From Escarpia spicata (Eukaryota; Annelida; Polychaeta; Sabellida; Siboglinidae): DNA of 64,000 bases. This document shows, one piece after another, positions 1 through 8,385 of this stretch. The notes below the pieces were generated by a model, which was not told where the DNA came from, did not search any database, and was given only the letters and a program-made list of their open reading frames with translations. The position numbers were made by a program, and so were the translations under genes. Each line of letters begins with the position of its first letter. Positions within the stretch are counted from its first letter, which is position 1. Location: positions 41,338,276-41,402,275 of the forward strand of contig OZ023213.1 in the NCBI GenBank assembly GCA_963995525.1. The letters are read 5' to 3'.

Positions 1-12
1 CGTACGCGGGAT
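1..12 (+). other. Partial primer-binding site (3' part)
   Basis: The window opens inside the primer-binding site. Complete copies (for example 5688-5707) begin eight bases earlier with TGGGGGCT. Confidence 0.7.
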
Positions 13-627
13 TCCGGCGAGGGGGAAATTAAAATAACACCTTCGGTCAACGCTATGAATTGCGGGTAACACGTGACGGCAACATAGAACATGCCTGAGA
101 ACTTAGCTGCACTCTGGTTCCGTGGAATGTCAGCGTTGTTCCGTGGCTAGAGACGAAACCTACATCTATTCCAGTAGCTGTAGTGTAGGGTAATTCACAT
201 GCCCCTTGTCGGTTCTGCCCGGACTTAATTCTGAGTCCCATATGTCTCGTTATATTTATAGTGTGTCATTCACGTTTTGAGGCATCAGACTTGTTTATTG
301 CAGCAGTAAAGGACCATGAATTAATCGTATAATTATTGTAAGTAGGAGCTTTGTTATTTTTCAGCTGTACGAGGAAGTTGAATTACTTGTTGCATTTGCC
401 GAGTTGGCAGTGGACAGATTAGTCCCACAGAATGTCCGTGTGTTGATAGTTGACACGGCGTGGTTGAAATCGAATAGTGGTTTCATTATTCCAGTCTTAT
501 GAGAAGATTGGGTGGAGTATTGTAGCGTAGCTAACACTTTTGTGGTTTACAGGTGGTTGACCTTTTGTATTACTTAAACGTGATATCCGTTTAGTGATTA
601 TTTCGTGTGTTGCACTAGTTTGCAAAC
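13..627 (+). other. Untranslated leader between primer-binding site and gag
   Basis: This 615-bp stretch has no convincing coding frame on either strand. It would be the 5' leader of the element RNA, where packaging and dimerisation signals usually lie, although none can be identified by eye. It contains a donor-like GTAAGT (338-343) and two pyrimidine-rich acceptor-like AGs (ending at 364 and 552), which may be fortuitous. One base near position 140 is diagnostic: GCTAG here, GCTAA in units that follow a plain short unit. The same leader recurs in every unit. Confidence 0.6.
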
Positions 628-768
628 ATGGATCTTGCTCAATTGATTGAGTTAGGCGAGAAGTTAGGGTTAACAGGTCCCGAACTTCAGGCATTTGTTC
701 GCGATGAACAAGGAACCGCCCGGGCTGAGCGACAGGCCGCTCGCGAGGCGGAGAAAGAGAGGCTCTAG
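628..768 (+). pseudogene. gag: Gag N-terminal segment, ends at in-frame TAG
   Basis: The ATG at 628 opens 46 codons beginning MDLAQLIELGEKLGL and then rich in Arg, Glu and Ala (RAERQAAREAEKERL). This is the charged, probably coiled-coil start typical of Gag in invertebrate Ty3/Gypsy elements. A TAG at 766-768 ends it. The same frame continues beyond and meets a second TAG at 787-789, so both look like CAG/GAG-to-TAG changes in an originally continuous Gag. Both stops occur in all copies. Family assignment is from recalled resemblance, and the frame and stops are read directly. Confidence 0.7.
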
Positions 769-1125
769 GCCGAGCTCCGAGAAAAGTAGGCGGCAAGGCA
801 GGCCGATATGGAGATACGCGCGAGTGAAATGGAGCATGAAGAAAAGATGGCCAGGCTCCACAACGAGGCTACGACCGTAGAGAACCGAGATTCGGTGAGT
901 AATGCTTCAGCCATTACTAAGGGAATCCGTAGTCCTCCGTTACCCTGTTTTAACGAAGACAAGGATTCGATTGATGTATATCTCCAGCGATTTGAAAGAT
1001 ATGCTGAAAACCAGGGTTGGGAGCGTGAGAATTACGCTATATTTCTGAGCGCATTGTTATCCAGTCATGCACTGGAAGTTTATTCCCGTTCCCCAATTTC
1101 CGTGGCCAACGATTATGACCAGTAA
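769..1125 (+). pseudogene. gag: Gag capsid-like segment, N half (105 codons from 808)
   Basis: This continues the frame of the N-terminal segment past two TAG codons. The open part from ATG 808 encodes 105 residues: a Glu/Met-rich helix (MEIRASEMEHEEKMARLHNE), then a retrotransposon-Gag-like block with DVYLQRFERYAENQGW followed by NYAIFLSALLSSHALEVY. The aromatic/Leu/Arg spacing matches the start of the Gag capsid domain (retrotrans_gag family). It stops at TAA 1123-1125. Downstream similarity resumes in another frame, so a small deletion lies at about 1121-1128. It would have acted as a capsid structural protein; now it is non-functional. Confidence 0.75.
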
Positions 1126-1439
1126 AGCAAGCATTGCTAGGATGGTACCGACTGACTGTAGGCGATTTTCGTAAGAAGCTTTACACCTGTTCTCTAAATT
1201 CGACCGAAACAGTGTCGCAGTATTTTGCTCGTATGGAGCATTATTTGACTCAGTGGATTTCTTTGTCAAACATTAATGAGTCTTTCGAGGGTCTTAAGGA
1301 ACTCATTCTGAGAAAGCAATTCTTGTTTATGTGCCCTAGGGAACTGTCCGTGTTTCTGAGAGAACACAAACCGATGGGGAAAGAGAATTTGTTTAGAGTT
1401 GGTGAGAACATTTACAGATGCCCATTCATCATATGGTAA
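1126..1439 (+). pseudogene. gag: Gag capsid-like segment, C half, shifted frame
   Basis: This third-frame segment contains WYRLTVGDFRKKLYTC, SQYFARMEHYLTQWI, and ELILRKQFLFMCPRELSVFL. That matches the second half of a retrotransposon Gag domain: a region with Phe/Arg before a helix carrying Ser-Gln-Tyr, then a conserved Leu-rich helix and a Cys-Pro-x-Glu-Leu motif. It runs to TAA 1437-1439. Gag-like sequence changes frame again around 1400-1420, where the next segment begins. There is no natural start of its own; it is a frameshifted continuation. In U2-U5, U8, U9, U11, U12, U4 and U14 it is broken further. Confidence 0.75.
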
Positions 1440-1953
1440 ACGGGAAAATCGTAGAGACCGAGTCCGACCCACTCTCGTCCCTTCACCCGTCCCGAAAAGT
1501 AGATCAGGGGAGGGGAGATACCCTATTTCTAGCCCTACCCTGCGGCCCGTTCCTCCGCCGCGTACATGTTTCCTTTGTAATCGGCCAGGTCACATCGCGA
1601 GACAGTGTACAGTGGGAGTGCAGAATAGGAATCCTCCACCGCAAAGGATGAAACCAGTGGTTGAGAATTGTGCAGTTGTGCTAAACCAGAATTCCCCTAG
1701 TCACCAATGTCCTGTGGGTGGGACTGATGTCACGTTGCAATGTGGATGTAAGATCCCCGTAATTGCTAGTGCTTGTGCACAACATGACTACAGTTGTAAC
1801 TTACTGGTTGTAGAGGGGTATGTGGGGAGATCCCCAGTGAAAGTACTACGCGACAGCGGGTGTAACGGAGTCGTTGTACGACGTAGCCTAGTTCCGGAAG
1901 ATCAGTTAACTGGGAAAACCAGTCTCTATGCTGATGGACCGATCCGTCATTGA
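1399..1953 (+). pseudogene. gag-pro: Nucleocapsid zinc knuckle and N-terminal half of aspartic protease
   Basis: The 184-codon open frame has an Arg/Pro-rich basic linker, then one exact CCHC knuckle (C-x2-C-x4-H-x4-C, CFLCNRPGHIARQC, at 1567-1608), the RNA-binding motif of retroviral nucleocapsid. After a Cys-rich spacer comes VKVLRDSGCNGVVV with the retropepsin catalytic triad Asp-Ser-Gly at 1852-1860. Knuckle and protease are therefore in one frame, as in Gypsy elements that make a Gag-Pro polyprotein. It ends at TGA 1951-1953, before the protease flap region. An overlapping 77-codon frame here is a shadow. Confidence 0.85.
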
Positions 1954-1971
1954 AGTCCCGACTGCCCTGTG

Positions 1972-2043
1972 CTATGTGAGAGGAGTTCTCACATAGTTCT
2001 CACATAGGGCTTCAATTTCTCCTGTGAAATTGAAGCCCTATGT
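1972..2043 (+). repeat. Hairpin cluster: 10-bp stem plus perfect 18-bp inverted repeat
   Basis: The larger stem pairs 2002-2019 with 2026-2043 perfectly around a 6-base loop. Just upstream, CTATGTGAGA (1972-1981) pairs with TCTCACATAG (1987-1996), and the 11-mer TTCTCACATAG is directly duplicated (1986-1996 and 1997-2007). The right arm of the large stem is protease-coding sequence, so the left arm looks like an inverted copy of it. Equivalent large stems begin at 7704, 13403, 16612, 22311, 25512, 31193, 34390, 37591, 40778, 43975, 47176, 53072, 56274 and 61955. Confidence 0.9.
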
Positions 2044-2256
2044 CTAAACAACCCCGTTTATGATTTAGTAATTGGCAATGTTGATGAACTAAATTTGCCC
2101 TGTTCCGATAACAGTGAAGGTTCTCCTTTTCGAGTAACCAAGTCAGATAGTGTCCCCGTTACAGTTGAGGCCCCTTTGAATGACACCCCAATCACTGGTT
2201 GTGCTGTAGAAACCCGTGCTCAACGGGAGCGCCTTTCCAACCCACAAAACCTTTGA
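2008..2256 (+). pseudogene. pro: C-terminal half of aspartic protease and spacer (82 codons, no start codon)
   Basis: The same frame as the zinc-knuckle segment is open again from after TAG 2005-2007 to TGA 2254-2256. It contains EIEALCLNNPVYDLVIGNV. The hydrophobic-hydrophobic-Gly-Asn ending is the usual C-terminal signature of retropepsins in Gypsy elements. A Ser/Thr/Val-rich spacer and TRAQRERL follow. It is separated from the DSG half only by a stop and the hairpin cluster, so it is best read as one protease gene interrupted by that insertion. Confidence 0.7.
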
Positions 2257-2683
2257 TAGTGCCTCAAGTTGTTGGTGCGATGATTTCTTGAGAGTGCAAA
2301 AGGGGGATGAGACCTTGAAGAAATGCTTTGATTCGGCTGAAGAGACTAAAGGGAAACCTAAGGGAAAACAAACAAGTCAATTCGTGATCAAAAGGGGGCT
2401 GCTTTATTGTCTGTATCATTCGCGCGAAACCGTTCATCCGACTTCTCGATCGTTTGCGACAGGGCAAGACCTCTCGATCGAATTCGTAGCGGCCGGCGGT
2501 AAGCGTCTACTGCCCGGCTTCGTCTTCCAGTTGTACGAAGGCAATCGTCAAGTGCCCGGCTTCATCACTCGTGCGGCCGAGATACACCGTTCTAATTGTG
2601 TTCTGAGCTCGGCGTCTCGACTTCAACGAATGTTCGTATATATTCGAGATAGAACTAGCCCAGTGTCAATGTGTATTTTCTGA
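2216..2683 (+). pseudogene. Pro-RT spacer remnant fused to a GC-rich tail of unknown origin
   Basis: This is a 155-codon frame, one base out of register with the protease. Residues about 25-65 (DDFLRVQKGDETLKKC, then FVIKRGLLYCLYHSRE) resemble the spacer that precedes reverse transcriptase in Gypsy Pol: an acidic/Gln-rich helix followed by a hydrophobic 'GLLY' strand. After that, where reverse transcriptase should begin, the sequence turns GC-rich and encodes nothing I recognise, with two similar PGF-containing repeats. It ends at TGA 2681-2683. No YxDD motif, RNase H or integrase follows, so the element is non-autonomous. Confidence 0.55.
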
Positions 2684-2813
2684 TTGAATGTATCTATTAT
2701 TTGCTGTATTATGATTGGTAGTTATCTGTGTTTTGAAGTGAGGTATTTTTACCCTTGAAGTATTCACATATATATGTATATATGTGTGTGTGTTGTAACA
2801 GATTACTGTAATG
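2684..2813 (+). other. 3' non-coding spacer with AT/GT microsatellite
   Basis: This 130-bp AT-rich stretch lies between the last open frame and LTR-A. It contains the near-palindromic run ACATATATATGTATATATGT (2766-2785), followed by a GT run. There is no clear polypurine tract directly before the LTR, although one is normally needed for plus-strand priming. GAAGTGAGG near 2735 is the only purine-rich run. The same stretch recurs in all units. Confidence 0.6.
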
Positions 2814-3188
2814 AGAGTCCGCGATGACTAGCTTATACTGTGTATTTATATTATGGACGTTATTCTTAAATAACACTTGGCGCCTAGTGTATGATCGTGT
2901 AGCGGTATAATCCACCTTAGAAAGGAAGTGGAATTTGATAATCGAAAGACTCAGTGTTATTGTTTATGTTCTATTAAGATTTGATTACGGGATTTCTTTA
3001 TTCTGTTTATTTTGTTAATCGAGATATTTACCAAAAGAAAGATATCTTGTAATAAAGTTTATTAAATTGTCCTCGTTCTTTGTCGCTTGTTCACGAAAAC
3101 CGTTCTTTCTCATATGCGTTGAACTTCATATATATGAACCCTACTAGACTGAGCCATCTAGTGTACGGAGACCTCGATAACCGTGACA
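2814..3188 (+). repeat. LTR-A (satellite-facing LTR), unit 1
   Basis: This 375-bp repeat runs from AGAGTCC to GTGACA. It carries AATAAA (3051-3056). Its class-A bases are TTAAATAAC, GATATCTTG, a palindromic TTCATATATATGAA in place of the TATATAAG of class B, and GATAACCGTGACA at its end. It may begin two bases earlier at TG (2812), which would give the usual TG...CA ends. It directly abuts satellite on the right. Confidence 0.85.
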
Positions 3189-5307
3189 TTGTTATACTAG
3201 CGAAATAGTATGCAATAATTTTCAATTGATCAATATTCTGCATTTAATAACGTTTTTAAATGTTCATTACGTCCATAAATGAAAACTAACCGTCAGTAAA
3301 CTTCTAGGCTTCTGTTATTATAAGATATACTGTCATACAAACGAAATATTATGCAATAATTGTCAATTCTTCCATATTCAGACCTTGGCAACTTTTTAAA
3401 TGTCAATTACCTCCTATAAATGAAAACTAACAGTCAGAAAGCGTCTATATTGATGTGGTTGTAAACTGTGCTGTTAGTAAACCGAAATATTATGTAATCA
3501 CTCTGAATTGATCGATATCCAGCATTTAACAACGTTTTTAAATGTTGATCGCGTGATCGTGGTTTCTGTAATTGTAACCTATATTGTTATACAAATGAAA
3601 AATTATGCTATAGTTTTCATAAATGAAAACTAACCGTCAGAAAACTTCTAGGTTTCTGCTATACTGTTATAAAAGAGAAACCTTATGCAATCACCTCAAA
3701 TTTATTGATATTCCTCATTTGGCAACGTTTTTAAATGTTGATTACCCCTATAAGTGAAAACTAAACGTCAGAAAATGTCTAGTTTGCTGATATTGCAAGA
3801 TATACTGTCATACAAACCAAACATCATGCTATCATTTTCAATTCATCGATATTCAGACTTTGGCAACGTTCTTTATTATTAATTACCCCTATAAATGAAA
3901 ACTAACCGTCAGAAAACGCCAAGGTTTCTGTTATTGTAAGCTATACTGTCATACATACGAAATATTTTGCTATAATTTTCAATTGATCGATATTCTGCAT
4001 TTAATAACGTTTTTAAATGTTGATCACATCCATAAATGAAAACTAACCGTCAGAACTTCTAGATATGGGTGTTATTGTAAGCTATACTGTCATAGAAGCG
4101 AAATATGTTATCACTCTCAACTGATCGATATTCAACATTTGGCAACGTTTGTAAATGTTGATTATCTCCTATAAATGAAAACTAACCGTCAGAAAACGTT
4201 TAGATTTCTGTTATTGTTATATTCTGTCATACAAACGAAAAATTATGCTATCATTTTCTATTCTTCGATATTCAGACTTTGGCAACGTTTTTAAATGTTG
4301 ATCACGTCCATAAATGAAAACTAACCGTCAGAAAACTTGTAGGTTTCTGTTATTGTAAGCTATACTGCCATACAAACGAAATATTATGCAATAATTTTCA
4401 ATTCTTCCATTTTCAGACCTTGGCAACGTTTTTAAATGCCGATTACCTCCTATAAATGAAAACTAACCGTCAGAAAGCGTCTATATTGCTTTGGTTATAA
4501 ACTGTGCTGGTAGTAAACCGAAATATTATGTAATCACTCTGAATTGTTCGATATCCAGCATTTGACGTTTTTAAATGTTGATCGCGTGATCGTGGTTTCT
4601 GTAATTGTAACCTATATTGTTATACAAATGAAACATTATGCTATAGTTTTCATAATTGAAAACTAACCGTCAGAAAACTTCTAGGTTTCTGCTATACTGT
4701 TATAAAAGAGAAACCTTATGCAATCACCTCAAATTTATTGATATTCCTCATTTGGCAACGTTTTTAAATGTTGATTAACCCTATAAGTGAAAATTAAACG
4801 TCAGAAAATGTCTAGTTTGCTGATATTGAAAGATATACTGTCATACAAACCAAACATCATGCTATCTTTTTCAATTGATCGATATTCAGACTTTGGCAAC
4901 GTTCTTTATTATTAATTACCCCTATAAATGAAAACTAACCGTCAGAAAACGCCAAGGTTTCTGTTATTGTAAGCTATACTGTCATACATACGAAATATTT
5001 TGCTATCATTTTCAATTGATCGATATTCTGCATTTAATAACGTTTTTAAATGTTGATCACGTCCATAAATGAAAACTAACCGTCAGAAAACTTGTAGGTT
5101 TCTGTTATTGTAAGCTATACTGTCATACAAACGAAATATTATGCAATAATTTTCAATTCTTCCATATTCAGACCTTGGCAACGTTTTTAAATGCCGATTA
5201 CCTTCTATAAATGAAAACTAACCGTCAGAAAGCGTCTATATTGCTTTGGTTATAAACTGTGCTGTTAGTATTGCGAAATATTATTTTATCACTCTCAATT
5301 GATCGAT
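3189..5307. repeat. ~141-bp satellite array between LTR-A and LTR-B, unit 1
   Basis: The 2119-bp AT-rich tandem array lacks coding frames. Taking the motif GAAAACTAACCGTCAG as phase marker, copies start at 3281, 3422, 3625, 3756, 3897, 4038, 4177, 4316, 4458, 4658, 4789, 4930, 5071 and 5213. Spacing is about 131-142 bp, except for two composite steps of about 200 bp that contain GCGTGATCGTGG. A second conserved block is GGCAACGTTTTTAAATG. Steps recur with a larger period of about 1033 bp, so the array has internal higher-order structure. Confidence 0.9.
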
Positions 5308-5683
5308 AGAGTCCGCGATGACTAGCTTATACTGTGTATTTATATTATGGAAGTTATTCTTAGATAACACTTGGCGCCTAGTGTATGATCGTGTAGCGGT
5401 ATAATCCACCTTAGAAAGGAAGTGGAATTTGATAATCGAAAGACTCAGTGTTATTGTTTATGTTCTATTAAGATTTGGTTACGGGATTTCTTTATTCTGT
5501 TTATTTTGTTAATCGAGATATTTACCAAAAGAAAGATAACTTGTAATAAAGTTTATTAAATTTTCCTCGTTCTTGGTCGCTTGTTCACGAAAACCGTTCT
5601 TTCTCATATGCGTTGACCTTGATATATAAGAACCCTACTAGACTGAGCCATCTAGTGTACGGAGACCTCGCTAATCCGAGACA
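5308..5683 (+). repeat. LTR-B (primer-binding-site-facing LTR), unit 1/unit 2 junction
   Basis: This 376-bp LTR differs from LTR-A at linked sites: TTAGATAAC, GATAACTTG, TTTTCCTCG, a TATATAAG promoter-like box (5623-5630) and CTAATCCGAGACA at the end. AATAAA is at 5545-5550. It starts directly after satellite GATCGAT, without the TG that precedes AGAGTCC in other classes. It ends four bases before the primer-binding site, so it is the functional 5' LTR of unit 2. Confidence 0.85.
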
Positions 5684-5687
5684 TAAT

Positions 5688-5707
5688 TGGGGGCTCGTAC
5701 GCGGGAT
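5688..5707 (+). other. Primer-binding site, tRNA-Pro-like
   Basis: TGGGGGCTCGTACGCGGGAT lies four bases after the LTR CA end. It resembles the complement of the tRNA-Pro 3' end used by many retroviruses and Gypsy elements, except for two extra bases in the middle. Other copies start at 11390, 20298, 23503, 29198, 32398, 35582, 38783, 41983, 45167, 51063, 54264, 59960 and 63158. Confidence 0.7.
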
Positions 5708-6322
5708 TCCGGCGAGGGGGAAATTAAAATAACACCTTCGGTCAACGCTATGAATTGCGGGTAACACGTGACGGCAACATAGAACATGCCTGAGAACTTA
5801 GCTGCACTCTGGTTCCGTGGAATGTCAGCGTTGTTCCGTGGCTAGAGACGAAACCTACATCTATTCCAGTAGCTGTAGTGTAGGGTAATTCACATGCCCC
5901 TTGTCGGTTCTGCCCGGACTTAATTCTGAGTCCCATATGTCTCGTTATATTTATAGTGTGTCATTCACGTTTTGAGGCATCAGACTTGTTTATTGCAGCA
6001 GTAAAGGACCATGAATTAATCGTATAATTATTGTAAGTAGGAGCTTTGTTATTTTTCAGCTGTACGAGGAAGTTGAATTACTTGTTGCATTTGCCGAGTT
6101 GGCAGTGGACAGATTAGTCCCACAGAATGTCCGTGTGTTGATAGTTGACACGGCGTGGTTGAAATCGAATAGTGGTTTCATTATTCCAGTCTTATGAGAA
6201 GATTGGGTGGAGTATTGTAGCGTAGCTAACACTTTTGTGGTTTACAGGTGGTTGACCTTTTGTATTACTTAAACGTGATATCCGTTTAGTGATTATTTCG
6301 TGTGTTGCACTAGTTTGCAAAC

Positions 6323-8385
6323 ATGGATCTTGCTCAATTGATTGAGTTAGGCGAGAAGTTAGGGTTAACAGGTCCCGAACTTCAGGCATTTGTTCGCGAT
6401 GAACAAGGAACCGCCCGGGCTGAGAGAAAGGCCGCTCGCGAGGCGGAGAAAGAGAGGCTCTAGGCCGAGCTCCGAGAAAAGTAGGCGGCAAGGCAGGCCG
6501 ATATGGAGATACGCGCGAGTGAAATGGAGCATGAAGAAAAGATGGCCAGGCTCCACAACGAGGCTACGACCGTAGAGAACCGAGATTCGGTGAGTAATGC
6601 TTCAGCCATTACTAAGGGAATCCGTAGTCCTCCGTTACCCTGTTTTAACGAAGACAAGGATTCGATTGATGTATATCTCCAGCGATTTGAAAGATATGCT
6701 GAAAACCAGGGTTGGGAGCGTGAGAATTACGCTATATTTCTGAGCGCATTGTTATCCAGTCATGCACTGGAAGTTTATTCCCGTTCCCCAATTTCCGTGG
6801 CCAACGATTATGACCAGTAAAGCAAGCATTGCTAGGATGGTACCGACTGACTGTAGGCGATTTTCGTAAGAAGCTTTACACCTGTTCTCTAAATTCGACC
6901 GAAACAGTGTCGCAGTATTTTGCTCGTATGGAGCATTATTTGACTCAGTGGATTTCTTAGTCAAACATTAATGAGTCTTGAGTCTTTCGAGGGTCTTAAG
7001 GAACTCATTCTGAGAAAGCAATTCTTGTTTATGTGCCCTAGGGAACTGTCCGTGTTTCTGAGAGAACACAAACCGATGGGGAAAGAGAATTTGTTTAGAG
7101 TTGGTGAGAACATTTACAGATGCCCATTCATCATATGGTAAACGGGAAAATCGTAGAGACCGAGTCCGACCCACTCTCGTCCCTTCACCCGTCCCGAAAA
7201 GTAGATCAGGGGAGGGGAGATACCCTATTTCTAGCCCTACCCTGCGGCCCGTTCCTCCGCCGCGTACATGTTTCCTTTGTAATCGGCCAGGTCACATCGC
7301 GAGACAGTGTACAGTGGGAGTGCAGAATAGGAATCCTCCACCGCAAAGGATGAAACCAGTGGTTGAGAATTGTTCAGTTGTGCTAAACCAGAATTCCCCT
7401 AGTCACCAATGTCCTGTGGGTGGGACTGATGTCACGTTGCAATGTGGATGTAAGATCCCCGTAATTGCTAGTGCTTGTGCACAACATGACTACAGTTGTA
7501 ACTTACCGGTTGTAGAGGGGTATGTGGGGAGATCCCCAGTGAAAGTACTACGCGACAGCGGGTGTAACGGAGTCGTTGTACGACGTAGCCTAGTTCCGGA
7601 AGATCAGTTAACTGGGAAAACCAGTCTCTATGCTGATGGACCGATCCGTCATTGAAGTCCCGACTGCCCTGTGCTATGTGAGAGGAGTTCTCACATAGTT
7701 CTCACATAGGGCTTCAATTTCTCCTGTGAAATTGAAGCCCTATGTCTAAACAACCCCGTTTATGATTTAGTAATTGGCAATGTTGATGAACTAAATTTGC
7801 CCTGTTCCGATAACAGTGAAGGTTCTCCTTTTCGAGTAACCAAGTCAGATAGTGTCCCCGTTACAGTTGAGGCCCCTTTGAATGACACCCCAATCACTGG
7901 TTGTGCTGTAGAAACCCGTGCTCAACGGGAGCGCCTTTCCAACCCACAAAACCTTTGATAGTGCCTCAAGTTGTTGGTGCGATGATTTCTTGAGAGTGCA
8001 AAAGGGGGATGAGACCTTGAAGAAATGCTTTGATTCGGCTGAAGAGACTAAAGGGAAACCTAAGGGAAAACAAACAAGTCAATTCGTGATCAAAAGGGGG
8101 CTGCTTTATTGTCTGTATCATTCGCGCGAAACCGTTCATCCGACTTCTCGATCGTTTGCGACAGGGCAAGACCTCTCGATCGAATTCGTAGCGGCCGGCG
8201 GTAAGCGTCTACTGCCCGGCTTCGTCTTCCAGTTGTACGAAGGCAATCGTCAAGTGCCCGGCTTCATCACTCGTGCGGCCGAGATACACCGTTCTAATTG
8301 TGTTCTGAGCTCGGCGTCTCGACTTCAACGAATGTTCGTATATATTCGAGATAGAACTAGCCCAGTGTCAATGTGTATTTTCTGA
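6323..8385 (+). pseudogene. gag-pro: gag-pro remnant, unit 2
   Basis: It has the common lesions of unit 1. In addition, the second capsid segment is cut by TTG-to-TAG at 6958-6960 and shifted by the 7-bp duplication just after. The zinc knuckle is at 7269-7310 and the protease DSG at 7554-7562, followed by the hairpin from 7704. The terminal 155-codon frame is 7918-8385. Confidence 0.75.

Larger units (their letters stand above)
1..5695 (+). mobile_element. Unit 1 (long, 5695 bp): gag-pro LTR element remnant + LTR-A + satellite + LTR-B
   Basis: This is the reference long unit. The order is primer-binding-site tail, leader (to 627), gag-pro remnant (628-2683), 3' non-coding spacer (2684-2813), LTR-A (2814-3188), satellite (3189-5307), LTR-B (5308-5683) and the next unit's primer-binding site. 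Repeating this arrangement gives an LTR-internal-LTR element whose copies are joined through satellite DNA. U1 and U6 share the variants TTACTGG (about 1801) and TTTAACAACG in the satellite, which other long units lack, so these two are sister copies. The full LTR that should precede this unit lies outside the window. Confidence 0.9.

Noticed and set aside
53..241. Repeated minus-strand open frames in the leader (62 codons), and others of 60-99 codons throughout
   Set aside because: They recur only because the units are near-identical. They have no recognisable domains and lie opposite the leader, Gag or LTR.
338..364. Mini-intron between GTAAGT and the first TTTTTCAG
   Set aside because: At about 27 bp it is too short for a normal spliceosomal intron.
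1418..1651. 77-codon + strand frame overlapping the zinc-knuckle region
   Set aside because: It is a shadow of the real nucleocapsid frame, which contains the CCHC and DSG motifs.
2480..2495. Cloning-vector or adapter sequence (EcoRI site next to CGGCCG)
   Set aside because: It is present at the same place in all complete units and inside an open frame, so it belongs to the repeat.
2766..2793. Regulatory palindrome in ACATATATATGTATATATGT
   Set aside because: It is best explained as an AT/GT microsatellite; nothing else supports a function.
3189..5307. CRISPR array
   Set aside because: The 141-bp monomers are similar throughout, with no short-repeat/unique-spacer alternation, and the context is a eukaryotic retroelement.
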